Shown: positions 1 to 8,560 of the stretch, one piece after another | Numbering within the stretch: the stretch's first letter is position 1 | Layout: each line of letters starts with the position of its first letter | Origin: Massilia sp. Root351 | GTDB taxonomy: Bacteria > Pseudomonadota > Gammaproteobacteria > Burkholderiales > Burkholderiaceae_D | NCBI RefSeq assembly: GCF_001425045.1 | Contig: NZ_LMDJ01000001.1 | Coordinates: 1-64,000, forward strand | DNA length: 64,000 bases | Direction: 5' to 3' | Notes under the pieces: model-generated | What the model was told of the DNA's origin: nothing | The model's database searches: none | The model's input: the letters and a program-made list of their open reading frames with translations, nothing else | Position numbers and translations under genes: made by a program

Positions 1-95
1 GGGTCGTTCGAGACCAGGACGTTGATAGGCTGGGTGTGGAAGTGCAGTAATGCATTAAGCTAACCAGTACTAATTGCCCGTAAGGCTTGTCCCTA
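1..95 (+). rRNA. rrl: 23S ribosomal RNA, 3' end (partial)
   Basis: The first bases match the conserved 3' end of bacterial 23S rRNA: the GTAATGCATTAAGCTAACC and AGTACTAATTGCCCGTAAGG segments, which correspond to the E. coli AAGCTAACCGGTACTAATGAACCGTGAGG end. The gene starts outside the window. The exact 3' terminus, about 92-95, is estimated from the family and not mapped. Confidence 0.95.
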
Positions 96-165
96 TAACC
101 TTGACGGTTATATCGCATTTGCCTGTGTTTGAATTTACTACCTAATTTACTTCTTCCAGATTGCA

Positions 166-187
166 GCCACACACCTGAGTGTGTGGC
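166..187 (+). other. Hairpin in the 23S-5S spacer, probable RNA processing stem
   Basis: GCCACACAC at 166-174 pairs perfectly with GTGTGTGGC at 179-187 around a 4-base loop. It lies between the 23S 3' end and the 5S gene. rRNA spacers commonly carry such stems for RNase processing; that role is inferred from position. Confidence 0.5.
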
Positions 188-199
188 GTACAAGTCAAA

Positions 200-379
200 G
201 CCTGATGACCATAGCAAATCGGTCCCACCCCTTCCCATCCCGAACAGGACCGTGAAACGATTTTGCGCCGATGATAGTGCTGCAACCAGCCACCCCTTCC
301 CATCCCGAACAGGACCGTGAAACGATTTTGCGCCGATGATAGTGCTGCAACCAGTGTGAAAGTAGGTTATCGTCAGGCT
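200..379 (+). rRNA. rrf: 5S ribosomal RNA carrying an internal 65-bp tandem duplication
   Basis: The start (GCCTGATGACCATAGCAAA) and end (GTGTGAAAGTAGGTTATCGTC) are typical of betaproteobacterial 5S rRNA, and the terminal GCCTGA/TCAGGC strands can form helix I. The gene spans 180 nt, whereas 5S rRNA of this group is about 115 nt. The excess is exactly 65 nt, because nucleotides 26-90 of the molecule are present twice in direct, perfect tandem. The duplicated part covers the helix III/loop C arm, the 3' strand of helix II and the helix IV region, so the transcript could fold with either copy but would carry a 65-nt insertion. Oxalobacteraceae have several rRNA operons, so one abnormal 5S copy could be tolerated. 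An assembly error is the main alternative. Confidence 0.9.
225..354 (+). repeat. Perfect 65-bp tandem duplication inside the 5S rRNA gene
   Basis: Bases 225-289 and 290-354 are identical along their whole length. Each copy begins CCACCCCTTCCCATCCCGAA and ends GTGCTGCAACCAG, and the junction falls between 289 and 290 with no extra bases. The absence of any difference between copies implies a recent event, gene conversion or an assembly artefact. Confidence 0.97.
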
Positions 380-391
380 AGTTATATAAAG

Positions 392-424
392 AAGCCCACC
401 AAGTGATCTTGGTGGGCTTTTTTC
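392..424 (+). terminator. Rho-independent terminator of the rRNA operon
   Basis: A perfect 12-bp stem, AAGCCCACCAAG at 392-403 with CTTGGTGGGCTT at 408-419, closes on a TGAT loop and runs into T residues. It sits 12 bases after the 5S end. Confidence 0.92.
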
Positions 425-536
425 ATTTTTGTCCCATTTGAGACACTTTCCACCAAAAAGTCTCATTTCCCGCCTTTTTTGACTCCCCCTGAACGGATGG
501 GCTAACTTTCCTCTCCTACCAACCTGGGAGATAGAA

Positions 537-2264
537 ATGGCACTTCGTACGACCATGCTAGCCGCCGCCGTTGCAGCGTCGCTACTTTCCACCGCCCACG
601 CCGCCCCCATCATGGGCGCGCCGGCGTCGTTTTCCCCGCAAGAAAAGGCCCGGCTGATCAGCACGCTGAACGGCGAACGCGGCAAGCACGGCCTGGATAC
701 CGATCACGGCTTCGTCATCGGCAGCCAGCATCCCGGCGCACGCGGCCATGCCATCAGCCGCCTGAACCACACCTACAAGGGCGTGCGCATCTTCGAATCC
801 GAGTCGGTGGTGGTGTCCGATGCCGGCGGCAACATCCTCAGCGAATCGATCGCGGACCGCCGCGGCGCGCTGTCGGCCAAGCGCATGGACATCAAGCCGA
901 AGCTGCATGCCCAGCAGGCCGTGGACGTGGCGCTGCGCCGTGTCGGTCCGTACGGCGTGGCGATCGACCCGCCAAGCGCCGAGCTGATCATCTATCCCGT
1001 CATGAAGACCGTGCGCGCACCCGGCGCGGAGAACAAGGCGGAAGCCGAGCTGAATGCCACTGACGTCACCGAGGTGCTGGACGGCTACAAGCTGGCCTAC
1101 CTGGTGCAGACCCGCATGGCCAACGGCAACAAACCCGTGTTCCACAACACCATCGTCAACGCCCAGGACGGCAGCGTGATCGAGCAGTGGAACATGCTGC
1201 AAACCGTGATCGGTACCGGCAACAGCCAGTACAACGGCGCCGTGCCTATCAACACCACCCTGAGCGGCACCACCTACAAGATGGTGGACGGCTCGCGCGG
1301 CACCGGCGGCACCTTCGGCGCCATGGCCATCACCAACGCCAACCACACCACCAGCGCCGGCAGCGTGTACACCAATTCCAGCAACACCTGGGGCGACGGC
1401 CAGCAGTACATCGCCGGCGGCAGCACCACCAACGCCAACGGCCAGACCGCCGCCGTCAACGCGCTGTGGGGCTTGATGAACACCTACGACATGCTGAAGA
1501 ACGTGCTGGGCTGGCAGTCGCTGGACGGCAACAACACCTCGACCTACATCGCGGCCCACGTCAACACCGCCTACGACAACGCCTACTATTCCGACGGCTG
1601 CAAATGCATGTACATCGGCGACGGCGGCAGCTACTTTAACAACCTGGGCTCGATCGACGTGATCGGGCACGAGATGGGCCACGGCGTCACCGCTGCCACG
1701 TCCAACCTGAACTACCGGGGCGAATCCGGCGGCCTGAACGAGTCGAGCTCGGACATCACCGGCGAAGCGGTGGAAGCGTATGCGCGCGCCGGCGGCAGCG
1801 GCGCCACGCTGCCGTCGCCTGGCGCCAACGACTGGATGATGGGCAAGGAAATCGCCAAGGATGGCCAGCCGCTGCGCTGGATGTACAAACCCAGCAAGGA
1901 CGGCAGCAGCCCGGATGCCTGGAGCACCTCGCTCAAGCGCCTGGACGTGCACTACAGCAGCGGCCCGAACAACCGCATGTTCTACTTCCTGGCCAAGGGT
2001 TCCAGCTCGAGCGCCGGCAGCGAGTACTACAGCAAATACCTGACCAAGGCGCCGTTGGCGATGACCGGCATCGGCCTGGACAAGGCTTACCGCATCTGGT
2101 TCAAGGCGCTGAGCACCAAGTTCACCTCCTCGACCAACTATGCGGACGCGCGCCTGAAAGTGCTGGCTTCCGCGCAGGAGCTGTATGGCGTCAACAGCGC
2201 GGAGGCCAAGGCCGTGCAGCGCGCTTACGCGGCCATCAACGTGGGAACGGACGTGGCCGAGTAA
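537..2264 (+). CDS. Secreted M4-family (thermolysin/pseudolysin-like) zinc metalloprotease
   Basis: A 575-residue preproenzyme that would hydrolyse extracellular proteins. A signal peptide with an AHA-A type cleavage site near residue 22 is followed by a propeptide with FTP/PepSY-like features to about residue 225, then the catalytic domain. The zinc motif HEMGH is at residues 378-382, and the third ligand Glu, in GLNESSSD, is at about 402, exactly the 24-residue spacing of thermolysin. The active-site His occurs in DVHYSSGPNNR at about 472, the form seen in pseudolysin/vibriolysin enzymes. A GGGAG Shine-Dalgarno at 526-530 supports the start. No C-terminal PPC or other accessory domain is visible. 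The gene stands alone, between the rRNA operon and a convergent lipid A deacylase gene. Confidence 0.95.
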   Translation: MALRTTMLAAAVAASLLSTAHAAPIMGAPASFSPQEKARLISTLNGERGKHGLDTDHGFVIGSQHPGARGHAISRLNHTYKGVRIFESESVVVSDAGGNILSESIADRRGALSAKRMDIKPKLHAQQAVDVALRRVGPYGVAIDPPSAELIIYPVMKTVRAPGAENKAEAELNATDVTEVLDGYKLAYLVQTRMANGNKPVFHNTIVNAQDGSVIEQWNMLQTVIGTGNSQYNGAVPINTTLSGTTYKMVDGSRGTGGTFGAMAITNANHTTSAGSVYTNSSNTWGDGQQYIAGGSTTNANGQTAAVNALWGLMNTYDMLKNVLGWQSLDGNNTSTYIAAHVNTAYDNAYYSDGCKCMYIGDGGSYFNNLGSIDVIGHEMGHGVTAATSNLNYRGESGGLNESSSDITGEAVEAYARAGGSGATLPSPGANDWMMGKEIAKDGQPLRWMYKPSKDGSSPDAWSTSLKRLDVHYSSGPNNRMFYFLAKGSSSSAGSEYYSKYLTKAPLAMTGIGLDKAYRIWFKALSTKFTSSTNYADARLKVLASAQELYGVNSAEAKAVQRAYAAINVGTDVAE

Positions 2265-2285
2265 GCCATCGGCGGGACGAAAAAA

Positions 2286-2318
2286 AACCTCCGCAGTGTG
2301 AACTGCGGAGGTTTTTTC
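2286..2318. terminator. Bidirectional terminator between convergent genes
   Basis: AACCTCCGCAG at 2286-2296 pairs with CTGCGGAGGTT at 2303-2313, with an A-tract before and a T-tract after, so it can serve the protease gene on plus and the pagL-like gene on minus. Confidence 0.9.
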
Positions 2319-2329
2319 TTGCGTGCGGA

Positions 2330-2875
2330 TTAGTAGCGGTAGGCCAGCTTCACCACGGCGTAGTCGACGCCGCTGTTCGGCTTCTTGATGCCGCCGTTCG
2401 AGAAGTGCTGGATCTTGGCGGCCACTTCCCAGTGGTTGTCGAACACGTAGCCAACGCCGATGTGGTCGCCGAACTGGAAGGCGGTGGAGAGCTTGTCGTC
2501 GTTGTTGTTGTACAGCTTGGACAGCAGGTGCACGCCGATGCCGCCTTCAACGTAGAAACCCTTCTTGTTGTCGGCGCCGTAGCGGAACACGGGCGTGAAA
2601 CCGACGTCCACCAGGTCCTGGTGCGCGCCCGGCACATTGTTGGCCATCTTGCCGCGCCACGCGCCGAAGCTGGCGTCCCAGTAACCGCTCAGGCTGGTGC
2701 CGTTGGATTGGAACCACTGCTTGTTCCAGTCGGAAGTGGCGCCGATGCGCGCCATCTGGATCTTGGAGGCGCTGGCGTATTCCACGTAGGACGTATCGAT
2801 CAGCTTGTCGTCGGCAACTGCGGCTTGCATTGCCAGAATTGCGGCGGCCGCCGCGAGGATTTTTTTAGTTTGCAT
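2330..2875 (-). CDS. pagL: PagL-type lipid A 3-O-deacylase (acyloxyacyl hydrolase family)
   Basis: A 181-residue outer-membrane beta-barrel enzyme that removes the 3-O acyl chain from lipid A. I place the start at the ATG ending at 2875: it gives a clean signal peptide (MQTKK, alanine-rich core, AVADD) and follows an AAAGAAG ribosome site; the frame continues 22 codons upstream without signal-peptide character. The PagL catalytic motif HxSN is present as HFSNGG, with His157 and Ser159. The C-terminus ends in alternating aromatic residues (LAYRY), as expected for an outer-membrane strand. Relative to Pseudomonas PagL (His126, Ser128, Glu140), the position 14 residues after the His is Asp171 here, not Glu. 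Confidence 0.85.
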   Translation of the reverse strand: MQTKKILAAAAAILAMQAAVADDKLIDTSYVEYASASKIQMARIGATSDWNKQWFQSNGTSLSGYWDASFGAWRGKMANNVPGAHQDLVDVGFTPVFRYGADNKKGFYVEGGIGVHLLSKLYNNNDDKLSTAFQFGDHIGVGYVFDNHWEVAAKIQHFSNGGIKKPNSGVDYAVVKLAYRY

Positions 2876-3008
2876 GGCTTCTTTCAGAGTCTGCGCTATA
2901 TGTCGAGTTATATAGCAGTACTTCATTCTACCGAGATTCACAAAATCGTTCAGGAGGCGCTACTATTCTTACGACATCCTCAACATTGTTCACTCAGGAG
3001 TAGTCCCA

Positions 3009-3905
3009 TTGTCAACGCAAATTTCATTCCTTGGTATCGGCTTGATGGGAGAGCCGATGGTGCGGCGCCTGCTGCAAGCCGGCTTCCCCGTCACTGTCTG
3101 GAACCGCACGGCCAGCAAGGCCGAACCGCTGGCTGAATTCGGCGCCATGCCGGTGGCCGAACTGGGGGACGCTGTCAGCTCTGCGGACGTGGTGATCTCC
3201 ATGCTCGAGGCCGGGCCCGTGGTGGGCCTGGTGATCGATGCGGCGCTGCCCTCGCTGCGGCCGGGCGCGCTGTGGATAGACATGAGCTCCACCCGTCAAT
3301 CCGAGGCGCAGGAGTTCCACACGCGGCTCACGGCGGGCGGCTGCCGTTTCGTGGACGCACCGGTGTCCGGCGGCGTGGCCGGCGCACAGGCGGGCACGCT
3401 GGCCATCATGGCGGGCGGCAATGCGCAAGACTATGCGGACGCCGAGCCGGTGTTTGCCGCCATGGGGCGCTGCACGCTGGTTGGACCGGCTGGCAGCGGG
3501 CAGGTGTCCAAGCTGTGCAACCAGCTGATCGTGGGCGGTACCATCAACATCGTGGCGGAGGCGCTGCTGCTGGCACAGGCGGCCGGCGCGGACCCGGCTG
3601 CGGTGCGGGCCGCGATACGGGGCGGTTTTGCCGAGAGCAAGGTGCTGGAGGTGCATGGACAGCGCATGCTGGAGCGCAATTTCATGCCGGGCGGGCAGGT
3701 GCGCACGCAGCTCAAGGACCAGCACAACATCCTGGCCGCCGCGGCTGCGGCGGGCGTGCAGTTGCCGGTCACCGACCTGGTGACGCAGCGCTATGAGGCG
3801 ATTGTGGACATGTTCCCGCAGGCGGATCACTCGGCCGCGCTGCTGGGGCTGGAGCAGCTCAACACCGGGCAGCGCGTGGGGAACGGGCCGGACCAGTTGC
3901 CCTAA
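3009..3905 (+). CDS. NAD(P)-dependent beta-hydroxyacid dehydrogenase (3-hydroxyisobutyrate dehydrogenase-like)
   Basis: A 298-residue cytoplasmic oxidoreductase of the 6-phosphogluconate/3-hydroxyisobutyrate dehydrogenase superfamily. The N-terminal Rossmann fold shows GIGLMGEPMVRRL and then NRTASKAE, where Arg/Thr after the second strand often indicates NADPH use. The substrate signature DAPVSGGVAGAQ and the catalytic Lys in GQVSKLCNQL (about residue 168) are intact. The start is TTG, placed 8 bases after an AGGAG ribosome site at 2996-3000. Family members act on 3-hydroxyisobutyrate, tartronate semialdehyde or succinic semialdehyde; the substrate cannot be read from sequence. It diverges from the pagL-like gene and converges with the M20 hydrolase. 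Confidence 0.85.
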   Translation: MSTQISFLGIGLMGEPMVRRLLQAGFPVTVWNRTASKAEPLAEFGAMPVAELGDAVSSADVVISMLEAGPVVGLVIDAALPSLRPGALWIDMSSTRQSEAQEFHTRLTAGGCRFVDAPVSGGVAGAQAGTLAIMAGGNAQDYADAEPVFAAMGRCTLVGPAGSGQVSKLCNQLIVGGTINIVAEALLLAQAAGADPAAVRAAIRGGFAESKVLEVHGQRMLERNFMPGGQVRTQLKDQHNILAAAAAAGVQLPVTDLVTQRYEAIVDMFPQADHSAALLGLEQLNTGQRVGNGPDQLP

Positions 3906-3915
3906 CGCGCCGCTC

Positions 3916-5112
3916 TCAGCGCGCCAGCGGCAGCGCCGTTTCCGCCAGCCGCACCCAGAAGCTGGCGCCGATGGGCAGCAGGTTGTCGTTAAAGTCGTAG
4001 CTGCCGTTGTGCAGCACGCAGGGACCCAGGCCGTGGCCGCCGTCGCGGTGGTCGCCGTCGCCATTGCCGAGGAAGATGTAGCAGCCCGGCTTTTCCTGCA
4101 GGAAGAAGGCGAAGTCTTCCGCACCCATGGTCGGCTCGACCTGCTCGTCCACCTGGTCGGCGCCGGCCACTGCCTTCATCACTTCCACCGCGAACCGGGT
4201 TTCCTTCGCATGGTTCACCAGCGGCGGATAGTTGCGCCTGAACGCAAAATCGACTTCCGCATCGAAGCCCGCCGCGATGTTCTCGGCCAGCAGCCGCATG
4301 CGCTGCTCGATCAGGTCCAGCACCTCGGTGGTGAAGGTGCGCACCGTGCCCACCATCTTCGCCTCGTCCGGAATCACGTTGGTCGCGCTGCCGGCGTGGA
4401 TCTGGGTGATCGACAGCACCGCCGTGTCGAGCGGGCTCTTGTTGCGGGTGACGATGGTCTGCCAGGCCTGCGCGATCTGCACTGCCACCATGATGGGATC
4501 GATGCCCTTGTGCGGCTGGGCCGCGTGGGCGCCCTTGCCGCGTATGGTCACATGAAACTCATTGCTCGACGCCATCATGGGGCCCTCACACACGCCGAAG
4601 CTGCCGGCCGGCATGCCCGGCCAGTTGTGCATGCCGTACACCGCTTCCATCGGGAAACGCTCGAACAGGCCGTCCTGGATCATGCGGCGCGCGCCGGCCC
4701 CGCCTTCCTCGGCCGGCTGGAAAATCAGGTACACGGTGCCGTCGAAATCGCGGTGCTGCGCCAGGTGGCGGGCCGCGCCCAGCAGCATCGAGGTGTGGCC
4801 GTCGTGGCCGCAGGCGTGCATCTTGCCTTCGTGCTTGGATGCATGGGCGAAAGTGTTGATTTCCTGCATGGGCAGCGCGTCCATATCGGCGCGCAGGCCG
4901 ATGGCGCGCTCCGAGGTGCCGCTCTTGATAATGCCGACCACGCCGGTCAGGCCCAGGCCGCGCACGACGGGGATACCCCATTCGGTCAGCTTGGCAGCCA
5001 CCACGTCGGAGGTGCGGACTTCCTCGTAGCAAAGTTCCGGGTGCGCGTGCAGATCGCGCCGGATCTGCTGCAACTCGGATTGAAACGCAATAATCGGTTC
5101 TACAAGTTTCAT
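3916..5112 (-). CDS. M20D-family amidohydrolase (hippurate hydrolase/IAA-amino-acid hydrolase-like)
   Basis: A 398-residue cytoplasmic metal-dependent amidase that would release amino acids from N-acyl conjugates. Visible signatures include CYEEVRTS near the N-terminus, the metal and catalytic segment KMHACGHDGHTSMLLGAA with the conserved Cys/His ligands, FQPAEEGGAGA with the catalytic Glu pair, and GMHNWPGMPAG. A lid/dimerisation domain follows (HVTIRGKGAHAAQPHKGIDP), and PTMGAEDFAFF near the C-terminus carries the last metal ligand region. Length is typical of the family. The specific conjugate is not deducible. The gene ends 10 bases from the convergent dehydrogenase gene. Confidence 0.9.
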   Translation of the reverse strand: MKLVEPIIAFQSELQQIRRDLHAHPELCYEEVRTSDVVAAKLTEWGIPVVRGLGLTGVVGIIKSGTSERAIGLRADMDALPMQEINTFAHASKHEGKMHACGHDGHTSMLLGAARHLAQHRDFDGTVYLIFQPAEEGGAGARRMIQDGLFERFPMEAVYGMHNWPGMPAGSFGVCEGPMMASSNEFHVTIRGKGAHAAQPHKGIDPIMVAVQIAQAWQTIVTRNKSPLDTAVLSITQIHAGSATNVIPDEAKMVGTVRTFTTEVLDLIEQRMRLLAENIAAGFDAEVDFAFRRNYPPLVNHAKETRFAVEVMKAVAGADQVDEQVEPTMGAEDFAFFLQEKPGCYIFLGNGDGDHRDGGHGLGPCVLHNGSYDFNDNLLPIGASFWVRLAETALPLAR

Positions 5113-5262
5113 TCTGGGCTCTCCAGTATTTTATTCTTGCTTGCGTCTTTGTAAGACGCCGTGCGCTATAGCGGTATAGCCATTGTAGCCTTTGCCGCCG
5201 CCGGATGGGGTAGCGCGGAATCGTTTACGATAGTGGTTTCGATGTTTGTTCCTGGACCCGCC

Positions 5263-7350
5263 ATGACCTCCACCAGCCACGTCCGTGCCGCCTGCCCGCA
5301 CGATTGCCCCGACACCTGCGCCATCATCGTCACCGTCGAAGACGGCGTCGCCACCGAAGTGAAAGGCGACCCGGACCACCCGCCCACCGGCGGCGTGCTC
5401 TGTACCAAGGTGGCGCGCTACACCGAGCGCACTTACCACCCGGACCGCCTGCTGCATCCGCTGCGCCGGGTCGGCAAGAAGGGCGAGGGCAAGTTCGAGC
5501 GCATCAGCTGGGACGAAGCGCTGGACGCCATCGCCGCCAAGCTGAAGCCTATCGTGGCGCGCGCACCGGAAGCGCTGCTGCCCTACAGCTACGCCGGCAC
5601 CATGGGCTTGCTGCAGGGCGAATCCATGGCAGGACGCTTCTTCCACACCTTGGGCGCCTCGCAGCTGGACCGCACCATCTGCGCCACGGCCGGCGCCACC
5701 GGCTACAAATACACGGTGGGCGGCTCCACGGGCACCGACCTTGAGCATTTCCAGGACGCCAAGCTGATCATCATCTGGGGCGGCAATCCCATCGCTTCCA
5801 ACCTGCATTTCTGGACTCGCGCCCAGGCCGCCAAGCGCAACGGCGCCAGGCTGATCGCCATCGATCCCTACCGCTCGCTGACGGCCGAGAAATGCCACCA
5901 GCACATCGCCCTGCTGCCCGGCACCGACGCCGCGCTGGCGCTGGGCATGATGCATGTGCTGATCGCCGAAGACCTGCTGGACCACGATTACATCGCCGGG
6001 TATACGCTGGGCTTCGAGCAACTGAAAGAACGCGCCGCCGAATGGACCCCCGAGCGCACTGCGGAAACCTGCGGCATCACGGTGCAGGAAGTGGTGGAAC
6101 TGGCGCGCCTGTACGGCGGCATGGCGAAGAACGGCGAGCCGGTGGCCATCCGCACCAACTACGGCGTGCAGCGCGTGCGCGGCGGCGGCATGGCGGTGCG
6201 CAATATCGCCTGCCTGCCGGCGCTGGTGGGCGCCTGGCGCCACGCGGCCGGCGGCATCCAGCTGTCTTCCAGCGGCTCCTTCCCGGCCAACAAGGCCCTG
6301 CTGCAGCGCACCGACCTGCTGCAGCGGCACGCCAAACTGCCGCGCACCATCAACATGAGCACCATCGGCGACGACTTGCTGCGCCCGGCCTCGCCTGAAT
6401 TCGGCCCGCAGGTGGAGGCGGTGATCGTGTACAACTCCAACCCGGTGGCGGTGGCGCCCGATTCGGCCAAGGTGGCGGCCGGCTTTGCGCGCGACGACCT
6501 GTTTACCGTGGTGCTGGAGCACTTCCAGACCGACACCGTGGACTACGCCGACATCGTGCTGCCCGCCACCACGCAGCTGGAACACGTGGACGTGCACACG
6601 TCTTACGGCCACCTGTACATGATGGCCAACAACGCTGCCATCGCGCCCATGGGCGAAGCCAAGCCGAACACGGAAATCTTCCGCCTGCTGGCCGCGCGCA
6701 TGGGCCTGGACGATCCTGTTTTCCATGAGAGCGACGATCAGCTGGCGGCGCAGGCTTTCAATACGAAAGACGCGCGCGCCGTCCATTTCGACTGGGAGTC
6801 GCTCAAGCAGAAAGGCTGGCAGCGCCTGAACATGCCGGCCGCGCCGTTCGCGCAGGGCGGCTTCCCCACGCCGTCCGGCAAATGCGAGTTCTATTCGGCG
6901 CAGATGCTGGCCGACGGCCTCGATCCGCTGCCCGCATATATTGCGCCGTACGAGTCGCGCGCCAGCAATCCGGCGCTGGCCGCGAAGTACCCGCTGGGCA
7001 TGATTTCTCCGCCGCAGCGCAACTTCCTGAACTCCACCTTTGTCAATGTGACCAGCTTGCGCGCCACCGAGGGCGAGCCGCAGCTCGACATGCATCCGGA
7101 CGACGCGGCGCAGCGCGGCGTGGCGCACGGCGAAATGGTGCGCATATACAACGATCGTGGCTCATTCGTATGTAAATTGCGCGTCACCGACAAGGCCCGC
7201 GCGGGGCTCGTGGTGGGCCTCTCCATATGGTGGAAGAAGCTCGCCGGCGACGGCAAAAACGCCAACGAAGTGACCAGCCAGCGGCTTACCGATATGGGCC
7301 GCGCGCCGACTTTTTACGATACACTGGTCCAGGTAGAGAAAGCGGCGTGA
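5263..7350 (+). CDS. Molybdopterin-dependent oxidoreductase with N-terminal [4Fe-4S] motif
   Basis: A 695-residue member of the DMSO-reductase/BisC-formate dehydrogenase superfamily. The ATG at 5263 places a cluster motif C-x3-C-x3-C-x27-C at Cys11, 15, 19 and 47; the frame is open to 5161 but that extension lacks conserved character. Molybdopterin-dinucleotide binding segments follow, including IWGGNPIASN, YNSNPVAVAPD and the C-terminal dinucleotide-binding domain (KYPLGMISPPQRNFLNSTF). There is no twin-arginine signal, so the enzyme is predicted to be cytoplasmic. The substrate is unknown. It is likely co-transcribed with the lipoprotein peptidase gene, whose ATG is 9 bases after this stop. 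Confidence 0.88.
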   Translation: MTSTSHVRAACPHDCPDTCAIIVTVEDGVATEVKGDPDHPPTGGVLCTKVARYTERTYHPDRLLHPLRRVGKKGEGKFERISWDEALDAIAAKLKPIVARAPEALLPYSYAGTMGLLQGESMAGRFFHTLGASQLDRTICATAGATGYKYTVGGSTGTDLEHFQDAKLIIIWGGNPIASNLHFWTRAQAAKRNGARLIAIDPYRSLTAEKCHQHIALLPGTDAALALGMMHVLIAEDLLDHDYIAGYTLGFEQLKERAAEWTPERTAETCGITVQEVVELARLYGGMAKNGEPVAIRTNYGVQRVRGGGMAVRNIACLPALVGAWRHAAGGIQLSSSGSFPANKALLQRTDLLQRHAKLPRTINMSTIGDDLLRPASPEFGPQVEAVIVYNSNPVAVAPDSAKVAAGFARDDLFTVVLEHFQTDTVDYADIVLPATTQLEHVDVHTSYGHLYMMANNAAIAPMGEAKPNTEIFRLLAARMGLDDPVFHESDDQLAAQAFNTKDARAVHFDWESLKQKGWQRLNMPAAPFAQGGFPTPSGKCEFYSAQMLADGLDPLPAYIAPYESRASNPALAAKYPLGMISPPQRNFLNSTFVNVTSLRATEGEPQLDMHPDDAAQRGVAHGEMVRIYNDRGSFVCKLRVTDKARAGLVVGLSIWWKKLAGDGKNANEVTSQRLTDMGRAPTFYDTLVQVEKAA

Positions 7351-7359
7351 GAGTGAAAA

Positions 7360-8487
7360 ATGCGCAAATTTGCCCGACAGCTAATGCGTGCCAGGTTCTG
7401 GCTGGCGGCGGGCGCGTGCGCATTGATGCTGGCTGGCTGCGCCCAGTTTAAGTACTACTTCCAGGCCGCGCAGGGCCAGTACGCGCTGTGGTCCGAAGCG
7501 CGTCCCATCGAAGACTGGCTGGGCGATCCGGCCACCGACGCCAAGCTCAAGGCGCGCCTGGAAAAGGCGCTGCTGATACGCCGCTTCGCCGTCAAGGAGC
7601 TTGGCCTGCCGGACAACGCCAGCTACCGCAACTACGCCGCCCTGAACCGGCCTTATGTGCTGTGGAACGTGGTGGCCACGCCGTCGCTGTCGCTGCGGCC
7701 CATCCAGTGGTGTTTCCCGATTGCCGGCTGCGTCAGCTATCGCGGCTACTACAGCAAGGAGGACGCCGAAGCCTACGCCGACGAGCTGCGCAAGGAAGGC
7801 AACGACGTGCAGCTGGGCGGCGTGCCGGCCTATTCCACCCTGGGCTGGTTCAGCGATCCGCTGCTGTCGTCCTTCATCAACTATTCCGACGCTGAACTGG
7901 CGCGCATGGTGTTCCACGAGCTGGCGCACCAGGTTGCCTACGTGCAGGGCGATTCGCGCTTCAACGAAGCGTTCGCCACGGCGGTGGAGGAAGCCGGCGT
8001 GCAGCGCTGGCTGGACATGTACGGCAACCCCGCCATGCGCGAAGCCTACGAGCGCTACAGCGTGCGCCGGCGCGACTTCCTCGACCTGCTGGTGCGGCAC
8101 CGCGCGCTGCTGGCGTCGAACTATGCGCGCAAGGTCAGCGACAAGAAGAAGCGGGAAGAGAAACTGCGCATTTTCGCCGCGCTGAAAGAGGAATATCAGT
8201 TGATGAAAGTCAACAGTTGGGGCGGCTACGCGGGCTATGATCGTTTCTTCGCCGAACCATTAAATAATGCCCACCTTGCCTCTGTTGCAACTTACAATGA
8301 TTTTTTACCGGGCTTCCGCGCCTTGCTGGCGCAGGAAAAGACCTTCCCGCGCTTTTATGCTGCGGTGCAAGGCATGTCGACCTTGAGCCTGCAGGAGCGC
8401 CAGGCCCGCTTGCTGCATCTGGGACAGCCGCCGCCACCCCCACCCGATACGGTCGCTACGCAATCGCTAGCGTCGCCGGAACACTGA
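7360..8487 (+). CDS. Lipoprotein metal-dependent aminopeptidase (PF10023-like)
   Basis: A 375-residue envelope protein. The N-terminus is a lipoprotein signal (LMLAGC lipobox at about residues 22-27), so it should be anchored in the outer or inner membrane facing the periplasm. The gluzincin motif HELAH is at about residues 186-190, followed by a downstream acidic ligand segment FNEAFATAVEE. This order matches the predicted-aminopeptidase family formerly called DUF2265. The last 20 residues contain a proline run (PPPPPP) and look disordered. Enzymatic activity is inferred from the motif only. It follows the molybdoenzyme gene closely. Confidence 0.83.
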   Translation: MRKFARQLMRARFWLAAGACALMLAGCAQFKYYFQAAQGQYALWSEARPIEDWLGDPATDAKLKARLEKALLIRRFAVKELGLPDNASYRNYAALNRPYVLWNVVATPSLSLRPIQWCFPIAGCVSYRGYYSKEDAEAYADELRKEGNDVQLGGVPAYSTLGWFSDPLLSSFINYSDAELARMVFHELAHQVAYVQGDSRFNEAFATAVEEAGVQRWLDMYGNPAMREAYERYSVRRRDFLDLLVRHRALLASNYARKVSDKKKREEKLRIFAALKEEYQLMKVNSWGGYAGYDRFFAEPLNNAHLASVATYNDFLPGFRALLAQEKTFPRFYAAVQGMSTLSLQERQARLLHLGQPPPPPPDTVATQSLASPEH

Positions 8488-8560
8488 ACTCTGCTGCGCT
8501 GCAGCAGGTTGCGTCTGCGCATTACTTCGTAGAGCAGGGGTTCAAAATCTGCAAAAGCGC

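Noticed and set aside
129..320. 63-codon plus-strand frame over the rRNA spacer and 5S gene
   Set aside because: It lies inside the 5S rRNA sequence and its processing spacer; no ribosome site or protein family.
5131..7128. Long minus-strand frame opposite the molybdoenzyme gene
   Set aside because: Antisense shadow; the plus strand has the iron-sulfur motif and cofactor-binding segments.
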